Assembly (NCBI RefSeq): GCF_900100605.1
Contig: NZ_FNCN01000011.1
Coordinates: forward strand, 62,001 to 126,000
Direction of reading: 5' to 3'
Origin: Sinosporangium album
GTDB taxonomy: Bacteria > Actinomycetota > Actinomycetes > Streptosporangiales > Streptosporangiaceae
Length of the DNA stretch: 64,000 bases
The translations under genes and the position numbers were made by a program. Shown here piece after piece: positions 41,188 to 49,233 of the stretch. The notes beneath the pieces are model-generated. The model saw only the letters and a program-made list of their open reading frames with translations, was not told the DNA's origin and searched no databases. Every line of letters begins with the position of its first letter. The stretch's first letter is position 1.

Positions 41188-41269
41188 CCCCCGCTTTCGC
41201 AGGGACTAGTCGGAGCTGCGTGGGCTTCTGCCCCTCACGCTCGGACCACCCCCGCCGCGCGGGGAGTTC
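41188..41269 (-). ncRNA. Degenerate CRISPR mini-array, candidate Cas-regulating RNA (CreR-like)
   Basis: Read on the minus strand. First, a repeat-like unit (41269-41242) identical to the array repeat except GAAC for GTTC at its start and one missing loop base; its last eight bases GTGGTCCG equal the crRNA 5-prime handle. Then exactly 32 bases of spacer-like sequence (41241-41210). Then a second repeat-like unit whose 18-base core (41205-41188) keeps the stem as CCCTGC/GCGGGG with a GAAA loop. Cas6e could therefore cut a crRNA-like RNA. The guide seed matches the end of cas3. CreA/CreR RNAs with this architecture repress toxin or cas promoters by partial pairing. No toxin ORF is visible in the gap, which favours cas autorepression. 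Confidence 0.78.
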
Positions 41270-41474
41270 GAGGTCTCGGCCGGTGGCGCTACCTCTGCCA
41301 TCGGGTGGCGGCTGCATACGCGCCGCACATGAACGCAGAATCCGGTTCCACCAACAGCTCGACCTCAAGTAGCTGAGGGGTCAAGCAGTGCGCGCGAGAC
41401 AGGCTTTGCTCGCACGGCCGAAGGTCCTTCGCACAATCTACCCGGTGGGTGTCCAGACACAGGAAGGAGGGGGC

Positions 41475-43640
41475 GTGGTACCGAAAGCCAGTTTCGATCT
41501 GGCCGTATGCCAGTGGGCGGAGGTCCGCTGGAAGCAGGCCCGGCCGGATCGCCCCTCGAAGCTCGGCCTGCGGGATCTGCTCGTGCATGCCCATGAGATC
41601 GAGGCGTTGGCCATCACCCCTCCGCCTGCGTTGTCGGCGGTGTACCGCTTGCTGTACGCGATCACGGCACGGATCACGGACCTGGACAAGAACACCGAGG
41701 GGTTCGATGACTGGCTGGACCGGCGGAGCGAGATCTTCGGCAAGCCTTTGAACCCAGAACGCGTCGACGACTACTTCAACAAGTACTCGGGCAAGTTCGA
41801 CCTCTTCCACCCCGAACGGCCGTTCCTCCAGGACCCCAGGCTGGCGGACCCGAAGGTGTGTCCCAAGGGCGCTGGGGTGAACAAGCTGGCTCTAGGGCGT
41901 CCCGCGGGTAACAACTCGGTGTGGTTCGGGCACCACTGGGACGCCTCGCCCGTCCCCGTGCCGACGCCTGAGGCCTTCCTCGCGTTGCTGTGCTGGCTCT
42001 ACTACGGACCTTCCGGCCGGTGCGCGACACGAACCCACGCCGATGTCACCGCTGCGGACGTGTCCGCCGGCCCCCTGCGGTCGAGCCTCTCCTACCATCC
42101 CGAGGGCAACACCCTGTTGGAGACCCTCCTGGCGGGGCTGCCCTCGCCAACCGATGAGTTCCGGCAAGGGGACGACCCATGCCCCTGGGAACTGCCCGAC
42201 CTGCCCGACCCGCTGGCCCCGCCACGGGAGCCCGACCCCTATCCGGGCCCGTGCGCCCGGCTGACCGGCGGCTGGCAGCACGCGCTGCTCCTGACGCCCG
42301 ACGAGACGGGGCAGAACGTCGTCGACGCCCATATCACCTGGGGCCGCCGCAACAAGCAGCCGCCGACCGGAGACGCCTACGTGATCTTCCAGGTCAGCAA
42401 ACAGGGCAACATCTACGCACGGCCTGCCGATTCGGGACGCGCACTGTGGCGCGACCTGGACGGCCTGCTGGACCTGCCCAACACCACCACGGCGCAGCCC
42501 CGGCGCCCCGCGGTGTTCGGCGGCGACATCGACGACCTCGGCTCGTTCAAGGTCAGGGCATTGGGTTTCGAGCAGGACGGGAAGACCAAGGACATCCAGT
42601 TCGTGTCGGCCGTCACCCCGCCGCTGCTCTTCCGGATCAACGAGACGGATCCCGGCACCTCCCGGCGCATCGGCGACCTGCGGACGGCCGGTGAGCTGTA
42701 CGGCAGTCGCCTCGATTTCGCCGTCAAACTGGCGTGGGCCTCCATCGTCAGCGATAAGCCGAAGAAGTGCGCGTGGTCCGAGCACGCCGCCGCCGCGTAC
42801 TGGCCGATGGCGGAGGAGACCTTCTGGAGGCGGATGCGCGACCAGGACTTCGACCGCCCTTGGCGTTCGTTTCTCGGCGCGGCGATCTCCGCGTTCGAGC
42901 AGGTCACCCAGGGGCATGTCCGCAGTGCCCGGACCGCCCGTGCCATCGAGAGAGCCCGCTTGGAGCTCTATGGCGGCGTCCGCAAGATCAGCCGTACGAA
43001 ACGGCGCTCCACGTCACCGTCATCGAACGATCGGCAGGGAAGCATGGCCGGCCAGCAGACACCCACCATCCACCCCGCTCTGGAGCAGGCTCGCCAGTTC
43101 GTCACTGGGGTCTTCGAGCTGTGTGAAGATCCAGGAAAGCGTTCTGCCTTGCGTAGTGGCCTGGGCCGTCCTCTCGATGAGTGTCACCGCATGCACAAGG
43201 TGATCGCGGGGCGGGTGCCCAACAAGCAGGAGAACATTCAGCGCGCCTACTACGCGATCGCCGCCATGATCGCATCACTTCCGCCGCAGGCCAGGGGAAG
43301 ATCGTCCGCCGATAATCCCGTGGGCCGCGGCTTCGGCCAGTGCCTCGCCGAAGGCGTGGCCCATGGAGTTCTCCGTGAGTCCACGGCCGAGAGCCACCTG
43401 GACCTGCTCACTCGGCAGAGCGTGGACGGCCTGCACCGTCACCTGCCGGCGATGGTCCGCGCCGTGGCGGACCGGTCCTCGGCGGTCGATTGGGGACAGC
43501 TCCTGCTGGACCTGCAGCGGTGGGAGGAGCACCGCGACCAGATAGCGCGCCGCTGGTTGCAGTCGTTCTACCGGACACGCTTCGAGGCGGATCTTGAGGC
43601 CGCCCGCGCGGCGGACGACGACGACCACGACTCCCAGTAG
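41475..43640 (+). CDS. casA-casB: Cas8e-Cas11 (Cse1-Cse2) fusion protein of Cascade
   Basis: A single 721-residue frame. Residues 1 to about 520 are the Cascade large subunit Cas8e, which reads the PAM: ASFDLAVCQWAEVRW, HPERPFLQDPRL, LLCWLYYGPSGRC, and the C-terminal helical part. After a polar linker (KRRSTSPSSNDRQG) the last ~195 residues are Cas11/Cse2: LGRPLDECHRMHKVIAG, AYYAIAAMIASLP, GRGFGQCLAEGV and LLLDLQRWEEHRDQIARRW. Normally these are two genes. Met524 (ATG 43044) has AGGGA just before it and could give free Cas11, which Cascade needs in two copies. GTG start 41475 follows AGGAAGGAGG. Confidence 0.92.
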   Translation: MVPKASFDLAVCQWAEVRWKQARPDRPSKLGLRDLLVHAHEIEALAITPPPALSAVYRLLYAITARITDLDKNTEGFDDWLDRRSEIFGKPLNPERVDDYFNKYSGKFDLFHPERPFLQDPRLADPKVCPKGAGVNKLALGRPAGNNSVWFGHHWDASPVPVPTPEAFLALLCWLYYGPSGRCATRTHADVTAADVSAGPLRSSLSYHPEGNTLLETLLAGLPSPTDEFRQGDDPCPWELPDLPDPLAPPREPDPYPGPCARLTGGWQHALLLTPDETGQNVVDAHITWGRRNKQPPTGDAYVIFQVSKQGNIYARPADSGRALWRDLDGLLDLPNTTTAQPRRPAVFGGDIDDLGSFKVRALGFEQDGKTKDIQFVSAVTPPLLFRINETDPGTSRRIGDLRTAGELYGSRLDFAVKLAWASIVSDKPKKCAWSEHAAAAYWPMAEETFWRRMRDQDFDRPWRSFLGAAISAFEQVTQGHVRSARTARAIERARLELYGGVRKISRTKRRSTSPSSNDRQGSMAGQQTPTIHPALEQARQFVTGVFELCEDPGKRSALRSGLGRPLDECHRMHKVIAGRVPNKQENIQRAYYAIAAMIASLPPQARGRSSADNPVGRGFGQCLAEGVAHGVLRESTAESHLDLLTRQSVDGLHRHLPAMVRAVADRSSAVDWGQLLLDLQRWEEHRDQIARRWLQSFYRTRFEADLEAARAADDDDHDSQ

Positions 43641-43672
43641 TCCATCTCGAAACCCTGAAGCTGGAGCCTTCC

Positions 43673-44914
43673 GTGACCACGATCCCCGGCCGCTACATTG
43701 AAGCGCACATCATCCAGGCCATCCCGTTCGCCAATCTCAACCGGGACGACACCAACGCGGTCAAGACCGTCAAATGGGGCGATAGGGAGCGCACTCGGGT
43801 CAGCAGCCAGTGCTGGAAGCGGGCCATGCGCCTGTACCTGCAGACCTCCCTCGGCCAGGAGGCCGCCCTGCGTACCCGCCGCTTGGCCGAGTACCTCGCC
43901 CGGCACTTGCGGGAAAAGCACGACTGGCCCGCTGAGCTGGCCGAGCGCGCGGGGCGGCACACAGTGGTCGCCAGCAGTGTCGGTGGCGAAGCGCCGAAGA
44001 AAAAGACCGACGAAGCGTCGAAGAAAAAGACCGATAAGGCGTCGAAGCAGGCCGAGGGGGCGTCGAACGGCACCAACGAGCACTGGTCCACAGCCGCGAT
44101 GGTCTACGTGCCGGCCTCCGCCATCGGCGAGCTCGCCGAACTCGCCATCCGCTACCGCGAAGCGCTGGAGAAGGCCAAGGAGCCCAAGCCCCCGACCCAG
44201 TTCGAGCGCAGTCACAGCGTCATCCCGACCGCCGAAGTCGACGCGATCCTGCGTAGCCGCAATGGCGTCATCAACCTGTTCGGGCGGATGCTCGCCCAGG
44301 TAGACGATGCCAAGGTCGACGGAGCCGTCCAGGTCGCCCATTCCTTCACCACGCACGCCACCGACACCGAGATCGACTACTTCAGCGCGGTGGACGACGT
44401 CACCGACATCTGGGGCGACACCACCGGCAGCGCCCACATGGGGCAGGCCGAGCACAGCGCCGGAGTGCTCTACCGCTACGTCGTTCTCGACCTGAACGAC
44501 CTGCACGCCAACCTGGGCGGAGACCTCGCCGACACCCGGGACTTGGCGGCCGGTCTCCTCAAGGCGGCGTTGTTGTCGCTTCCCCATGCCAAGAGGAACT
44601 CCACTGCCCCCAACACCATCCCGCATCTGGCGCACCTGACCGTACGGACCGACCGGCCCGTCTCCTACGCGGGCGCTTTCGAGAAGCCGGTGCGCGCCGA
44701 CCGGCTCGGCGGGCACGGCGACCTTTCGGTCATCAAGATGGACGAGTACGCCGGCGCCGTGCAGAAACTGCTGGGCAAGGAGGGATGCCGCTATGCTGCC
44801 CATGCGACGCTGTCGGAGGAGAAGATCGACAAACTCGGTAAGCGAGTCGAATCCTTCGAGGAGCTGATCGACAAGGCACTGGCCGACGCCCTGGCCGCGC
44901 GGGAGACCAAGTGA
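43673..44914 (+). CDS. casC: Cas7e (Cse4/CasC), Cascade backbone subunit
   Basis: A 413-residue backbone protein, six copies of which line the crRNA. Family signs: YIEAHIIQAIPFANLNRDD, TNAVKTVKWGDRERTRVSSQ, HSVIPTAEVDAI, VDGAVQVAHSFTTHATDTEI and SAGVLYRYVVLDLN. An unusual Lys-rich low-complexity insertion, residues about 104-135 with KKKTDEASKKKTDKASKQ, interrupts the thumb region. GTG start with GGAG 7 bases upstream; the stop overlaps cas5 by ATGA-type coupling. Confidence 0.95.
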   Translation: MTTIPGRYIEAHIIQAIPFANLNRDDTNAVKTVKWGDRERTRVSSQCWKRAMRLYLQTSLGQEAALRTRRLAEYLARHLREKHDWPAELAERAGRHTVVASSVGGEAPKKKTDEASKKKTDKASKQAEGASNGTNEHWSTAAMVYVPASAIGELAELAIRYREALEKAKEPKPPTQFERSHSVIPTAEVDAILRSRNGVINLFGRMLAQVDDAKVDGAVQVAHSFTTHATDTEIDYFSAVDDVTDIWGDTTGSAHMGQAEHSAGVLYRYVVLDLNDLHANLGGDLADTRDLAAGLLKAALLSLPHAKRNSTAPNTIPHLAHLTVRTDRPVSYAGAFEKPVRADRLGGHGDLSVIKMDEYAGAVQKLLGKEGCRYAAHATLSEEKIDKLGKRVESFEELIDKALADALAARETK

Positions 44915-45762
44915 ACGCGCCTCCCACCACGGGCTTCCTGCTGCACCTGAGCGGGCCGCTGCAGTCGTGGGGGGAGCGCTCCCGCTTCAACCAGCGGGAC
45001 ACCGCCACCGCTCCCACGCGCTCCGGGCTCATCGGCTTGATCGCCGCCGCCTTGGGGCTGCGTCGCGACGAGCTCGGGCAGCGCGCCGGCGGACCCATCA
45101 CCGAACTGAGGACCTTGCGGTTCACCGTACGGATAGATCGCCCTGGCACGTTGCTGCGAGACTTTCACACGGTCGGCGGAGGAATGCCCCGTCCCCTCAC
45201 CGTGATCACTGCCGAGGGCAAGCGGCGCGCCGAGGACAAGGCCACGGTCACCTCAGACCGCTACTACCTTCAGGACGCCGCGTTCATCGTCGCCGTCACG
45301 GCGGACGACCCGGCCCTGCTGGACCGCTGCGCCCAGGCCGTGCGTGCCCCGATGTGGCCGCCCTATCTGGGCCGCCGGTCATGCCCGCCGGACGCCCCGT
45401 TCCTGCTCGACGTTCTGGGCGGAGACCCGATCACCGCGCTGATCGATTTCCCCCTCGCCCGGCGGAAACCTCGCGACCAGGGCAGTGTCCTGGTCGAGTT
45501 CCGCAGCGACACGCCGTTCGACGCCGCCGCGTGGCCGGACGACCCCGCCGCCCCGCAGACCGAGCAGGTCTACAGCGAGGCCCAGGACGAACCGGTCTCT
45601 TTCGAGTCTCACAACCGGCGCTACCAGACCCGTCCCGTGTACCGCAGGCATCTGAGCCTTCCCGCGCGACAGTGCGCAGGACGAGGCATCGACTATCTCA
45701 CCGAGATCACCAAGCATCTGAACCCCGAGCAGTCCAACGGAAGCACTCCGACGACGCCATGA
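44911..45762 (+). CDS. casD: Cas5e (CasD), Cascade subunit binding the crRNA 5-prime handle
   Basis: A 283-residue Cas5 protein: FLLHLSGPLQSWGERSRFNQ, RDTATAPTRSGLIGLIAAAL, and the typical FRDFHTVGGG-like block here as LLRDFHTVGGGMPR. It caps the 5-prime handle of crRNA next to Cas8e. GTGA overlap with cas7; ATGA overlap with cas6. Slightly longer than the E. coli protein, with a C-terminal stretch LTEITKHLNPEQSNG. Confidence 0.94.
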   Translation: MNAPPTTGFLLHLSGPLQSWGERSRFNQRDTATAPTRSGLIGLIAAALGLRRDELGQRAGGPITELRTLRFTVRIDRPGTLLRDFHTVGGGMPRPLTVITAEGKRRAEDKATVTSDRYYLQDAAFIVAVTADDPALLDRCAQAVRAPMWPPYLGRRSCPPDAPFLLDVLGGDPITALIDFPLARRKPRDQGSVLVEFRSDTPFDAAAWPDDPAAPQTEQVYSEAQDEPVSFESHNRRYQTRPVYRRHLSLPARQCAGRGIDYLTEITKHLNPEQSNGSTPTTP

Positions 45763-46412
45763 ACACCGAACTGTGGATCACCCAGATCATCCTCGACACC
45801 AGCAACCGCGCCGTCCTCGGCGATCTGCGGGACGTCGTCCGGCTGCACCGGCGCGTCATGAGCCTGTTCCCGGACGGGCTCGGACCTGACGCCCGGCGGC
45901 AGGCCGCCGCCCTCTTCCGCCTGGAAGAACAGACCCGCGGATCCGCCATCTTGGTGCAGAGCGCCGTCAGACCTGCGCTGGAACGGCTTTCCGCCTCCTA
46001 TGGAACCGCTCGCTGCAAATCCTTGACGCCGCTGCTCGACGGGGTGCGCGAAGGGGTGAACATCCACTACCGGATCATCGCCAACGCCACCCGTAAGCTC
46101 GGCATGAACACCACCGCCGGCCGTCCCAAGCAGGTCGTTCCGCTCCACGGTGCCGAAGCCGACGAGTGGTGGCAGCGCCAAGCCGATGCCGCCGGCCTCA
46201 TCCTGCGCAGTTCGCACAGCAGGCAGCTCGACAGCGGAATCGGCGAACGGGGCGACGACAGCCGTGTCACCCACGCCCGCACCCAGTTCGACGGCACCGC
46301 CACCGTCTCCGAGCCCAAGGCTCTCCTCCACCGGATCCACGCGGGTATCGGCCGGGGCAAGTCCTTCGGGTGCGGGCTGCTCACCATCGCCCCGGCCGCT
46401 CCGGCGTCATGA
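45759..46412 (+). CDS. casE: Cas6e (CasE), crRNA-processing endoribonuclease
   Basis: A 217-residue Cas6e. LWITQIILDTSNRAVLGDLR begins the first ferredoxin-like domain, DVVRLHRRVMSLFPDG carries the catalytic His, and the Gly-rich loop GIGRGKSFGCGLLTIAP is at the C-terminus. It cuts each repeat 3-prime of the stem, leaving the 8-base handle GUGGUCCG. It would also process the mini-array RNA described above. ATGA overlaps on both sides. Confidence 0.94.
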   Translation: MNTELWITQIILDTSNRAVLGDLRDVVRLHRRVMSLFPDGLGPDARRQAAALFRLEEQTRGSAILVQSAVRPALERLSASYGTARCKSLTPLLDGVREGVNIHYRIIANATRKLGMNTTAGRPKQVVPLHGAEADEWWQRQADAAGLILRSSHSRQLDSGIGERGDDSRVTHARTQFDGTATVSEPKALLHRIHAGIGRGKSFGCGLLTIAPAAPAS

Positions 46413-47383
46413 GCTCCACCTCGGCACGCAACGCCCGCCAGCGCCTGGCCGCGCCCACCGCGGCCATGCTCCCGCGCATCGGCGACTCGTTGTCGTTCCT
46501 GTACATCGACATAGCCCGCATCGTGCAGGACGACACCGGCGTCAAGGCCTTCTTCCAACTGGACGACGAACAACGCCGTGTCGCTCTGCCCACCGCCGCG
46601 CTGGGCTGCCTCCTGCTCGGGCCGGGGGTCTCCATCACCAGCCGTGCCCTGTCCACGCTCGCCAGGCACGGCACCACCGTCATCTGTGTGGGAAGCGCCG
46701 GTATATGCTGCTACGCGGCCAACGTCCCGGACTCCCTCCCCACACGCTGGCTGGAACTGCAGGCCCGCGCCTGGGCCGACGACACCGAACGCGCTGCCGT
46801 CGCCCGCCGCATGTACCTGCGGCGGTTCGGCGAGACGGCCCCCGCCAACGCCACCATCGCCCAACTACGCGGCCTGGAAGGCCAGCGCATGAAGGCGCTC
46901 TACCGTCTGTGCGCCCAGCAGCATGGGCTGCGGCCCTTCAAACGCTCCTACGCCCCCGACGACTGGGACGGCCAGGACCCTGTCAACAGGGCTCTCTCGG
47001 CCGCCAACACGTGCCTCTACGGCATCGTCCACGCCGCCATCAACGCCATCGGCTGCTCACCCGGCCTCGGCTTCGTCCACACCGGCACATCTCACTCCTT
47101 CGTGTACGACATCGCCGACCTCTACAAAGCCGAACTCACCGTCCCACTCGCCTTCTCCCTCCACGCCGCCGTCGACCCCGATGGCCAAGCCCGCCGTTCC
47201 TTCCGCGACGGCCTGCGTCTCTTTCGTCTCCTCCCACGCATCGTCGCCGACATCCAAACCCTCCTGGACCCCGACGACGGCACCCGCCGGGAAGACGCCG
47301 AAGAAGCCGCAGAGGAACTTGTCGACCTCTGGGACCCGGACTTCGGCCGCCTGGCCGGCGGCACCAACTACGGGCACGACTGA
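46409..47383 (+). CDS. cas1: Cas1e, adaptation integrase
   Basis: A 324-residue Cas1. It has an N-terminal beta domain with LSFLYIDIARIVQDD and ITSRALSTLARHGTTVICVG, and a catalytic helical domain with metal-binding Glu in LRGLEGQRMKALYR, His in FVHTGTSHSFVYD and Asp in the same block (D-I-A-D-L-Y-K). With Cas2 it inserts new spacers next to leaders. The start overlaps the cas6 stop (ATGA). Confidence 0.96.
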   Translation: MSSTSARNARQRLAAPTAAMLPRIGDSLSFLYIDIARIVQDDTGVKAFFQLDDEQRRVALPTAALGCLLLGPGVSITSRALSTLARHGTTVICVGSAGICCYAANVPDSLPTRWLELQARAWADDTERAAVARRMYLRRFGETAPANATIAQLRGLEGQRMKALYRLCAQQHGLRPFKRSYAPDDWDGQDPVNRALSAANTCLYGIVHAAINAIGCSPGLGFVHTGTSHSFVYDIADLYKAELTVPLAFSLHAAVDPDGQARRSFRDGLRLFRLLPRIVADIQTLLDPDDGTRREDAEEAAEELVDLWDPDFGRLAGGTNYGHD

Positions 47384-47384
47384 C

Positions 47385-47699
47385 ATGGCCTCCATGACCG
47401 TCATCGCCACCACAGCCATTCCCGACCACCTACGCGGAGCCCTCACCCGCTGGATGATCGAACCCATGCCAGGGCTCTACGTCGGCACTCTCTCCGCCCG
47501 AGTCCGCACCGAACTCTGGGCCGCCGTCGCCGCTTCCGTCGGCGACGGCGCTGCCGTACTCCTCCACCCCGACGCCAACGAACAGGGGTTCACCCTCCAC
47601 ACCGCAGGTCATCGCCGCCGCACTCCCATAGACCTCGACGGCCTGACCCTCATCGCCCTCAACCCAGCCGAGCCAGATAACGAATCAGTAAACCCCTGA
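47385..47699 (+). CDS. cas2: Cas2e, adaptation protein
   Basis: A 104-residue type I-E Cas2: MTVIATTAIPDHLRGALTRW, MPGLYVGTLSARVRTELW and the C-terminal extension GFTLHTAGHRRRTPIDLDGL typical of the I-E form. It starts one base after the cas1 stop (MASMTV); the internal Met at 47394 is an equally good start. Array 3 begins 21 bases downstream, so the gene end doubles as its leader. Confidence 0.94.
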   Translation: MASMTVIATTAIPDHLRGALTRWMIEPMPGLYVGTLSARVRTELWAAVAASVGDGAAVLLHPDANEQGFTLHTAGHRRRTPIDLDGLTLIALNPAEPDNESVNP

Positions 47700-47720
47700 C
47701 ATCGCCCCAGGTCAGTAAGT

Positions 47721-48176
47721 GTTTTCCCCGCGCAGGCGGGGGTGGTCCGCAGTACCACAAGCAACCCGCCAACATCCTCTAGTTTTCCCCGCGCAGGCGG
47801 GGGTGGTCCGGTAGGGCCGCGTGAGCTTGTTCCATCGGCGTGGTTTTCCCCGCGCAGGCGGGGGTGGTCCGCGGTGGCCCGAGGATTCGGCCAACAAGGC
47901 GAGGTTTTCCCCGCGCAGGCGGGGGTGGTCCGAGGCGGTTGAATGGTGCGTCGGGCGACAGCGCGTTTTCCCCGCGCAGGCGGGGGTGGTCCGGAATTTA
48001 CGGCCCGGAGGGCGCGGTGGATGAAGTTTTCCCCGCGCAGGCGGGGGTGGTCCGCAATCCACCGTGGACTCCCCGCGCCAAGAGCGGTTTTCCCCGCGCA
48101 GGCGGGGGTGGTCCGCCAGGGACTGATCGACAGGCGCTCGACCGCGTGTTTTCCCCGCGCAGGCGGAGGTGGTTTG
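47721..48176 (+). CRISPR. CRISPR array 3, type I-E, 8 repeats/7 spacers, leader on the left
   Basis: Eight 29-base repeats, 61-base period, in plus orientation (GTTTTCCCCGCG...GGTCCG), opposite to arrays 1 and 2. The repeat differs from theirs in base 4 (T for C). The last repeat (48148) is degenerate (GGAGGTGGTTTG), marking the trailer. It follows cas2 directly, and the block GGTCAGTAAGT just before the first repeat matches the leader-proximal block of array 2. Confidence 0.98.
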
Positions 48177-48360
48177 AGCAGCGCGTCTCCGAGGATGACG
48201 TAGCCGGGGTTCCGACGAGCAGGAGTCCGCTGGCCGCGGCGGGGCCTCTGATGGAGGCGACGCTGCGGTTGAGCGTGACGAGCGCTGTAGCGTTGCGGAT
48301 CCGCTCGGCGGGCACGAGGTCCGGCACCACGCCTGTGTTGGTGGGGGAGGAGAAAGGCAT
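48177..48360 (-). pseudogene. MFS exporter fragment next to the array trailer
   Basis: The minus strand reads VVPDLVPAERIRNATALVTL, then SVASIRGPAAASGLLLVG, the well-conserved helix 4-5 segment of EntS-like MFS exporters (P-D-L-V-P-x-x-R-L-x-x-A-N-A-L ... G-P-A-x-x-G). Only about 60 residues survive; the frame runs into the last repeat. The array appears to have replaced the rest of the gene. Confidence 0.65.
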
Positions 48361-48405
48361 GGTGTTCCGGCTTTGAGGGAAGCGTGGGCGGGGGGCGGTC
48401 GCCGT

Positions 48406-49104
48406 TCAGGGTTGCTTTCGCTGGTGTGCGGCGGCCGGCGGTTTGGGGGACCGGCGGTGGCGATTCGTACCCTGCCGGTAGTGGCGTTGTTGGCATGCGC
48501 GTGAGCAGTATTTGCGGCGTCGGCCGCGTGCTCGTTGGGTGAAGGGTTTCGTGCAGACGGTGCAGCGGTCCGGCGTTGGGGCTTTTTCGTCACGCTGGGA
48601 GTCTGTTTCGTCACGCTTCTGGTGGGTTGCTCCCCGAGGGGGGATCGATTGCGCTGCGGTGACGAGACTCTGGGCGGTGACGAGTCCGCGCGGTGTGTGG
48701 TTCATGAGTTCATCGTCGAGGTCCGGGCATTCGGTGACGATGTCATCGTCTGGGCATTGCAGCAGGTGCAGCAGATACGCATGCGCGCTCTGCATCTGCT
48801 TGATCTTTTCCTCGACCGCGTCGGCGTGGCGCCTGACGGTGCCTTGCCAGTCGTGGTTCCTGTTTCCCGAGGTTACGACGGATGCGTGTTCGAGGGGCAT
48901 CGCGGCGGTGACGCAGCACAGGTAGGCGAGGCCGATGTGGCGGAGGCCGGTTTCGGTGTAGACGCGGCGCCCGTTCGTGCGTGGTGGCTCGGGAAGCACG
49001 CGTTGGGATTCCCACCATCGCAGCGTGGAGGGGGCGAGGCGGTAGAGGGCCGCCGCTTGGCCGATCGAGACACCCGGTGGATTGCTCATATGCCTATTTG
49101 ACAT
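48406..49104 (-). CDS. MerR-family regulator with C-terminal zinc finger
   Basis: A 232-residue protein. The N-terminal MerR winged helix is SIGQAAALYRLAPSTLRWWE followed by RVYTETGLRHIGLAYL. A coiled-coil-like helix (ADAVEEKIKQMQSAHAYLL) follows, as in MerR dimers. The C-terminus adds a Cys finger, DRCTVCTKPF ... KYCSRACQQRHYRQ (C-x2-C ... C-x3-C), which is unusual for the family. ATG at 49104 with AAGGTGA upstream; ATG 49089 is possible. It is divergent from the ABC pair and may regulate it. Confidence 0.82.
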   Translation of the reverse strand: MSNRHMSNPPGVSIGQAAALYRLAPSTLRWWESQRVLPEPPRTNGRRVYTETGLRHIGLAYLCCVTAAMPLEHASVVTSGNRNHDWQGTVRRHADAVEEKIKQMQSAHAYLLHLLQCPDDDIVTECPDLDDELMNHTPRGLVTAQSLVTAAQSIPPRGATHQKRDETDSQRDEKAPTPDRCTVCTKPFTQRARGRRRKYCSRACQQRHYRQGTNRHRRSPKPPAAAHQRKQP

Positions 49105-49134
49105 CAAGTCACCTTGAAGATCGAGGATAGCAGG

Positions 49135-49153
49135 TGAGGTTAGGCATACCTTG
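49135..49153. promoter_or_regulatory. Probable iron box (IdeR/DmdR-type operator)
   Basis: The 19-mer TGAGGTTAGGCATACCTTG matches the actinobacterial iron-box consensus TTAGGTTAGGCTCACCTAA at 14 positions, including the whole AGGTTAGGC half. It lies about 80 bases before the ABC exporter-type gene, in the shared region with the MerR gene. Repression by iron-loaded IdeR/DmdR1 is expected. Confidence 0.72.
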
Positions 49154-49233
49154 CTTCCGAGTGTGGAGGCTGCTTCGAGGACTACGGGGCCGTGGATCCA
49201 GTATGCGGTGCCGGCCCCAGGAGGAACACAGAC

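Noticed and set aside
41133-41474. Small toxin gene (CreT-like) in the cas3-cas8e gap
   Set aside because: I found no short ORF with a ribosome site apart from the cas8e start, so the mini-array more likely controls cas genes than a toxin. A toxic RNA cannot be excluded by eye.
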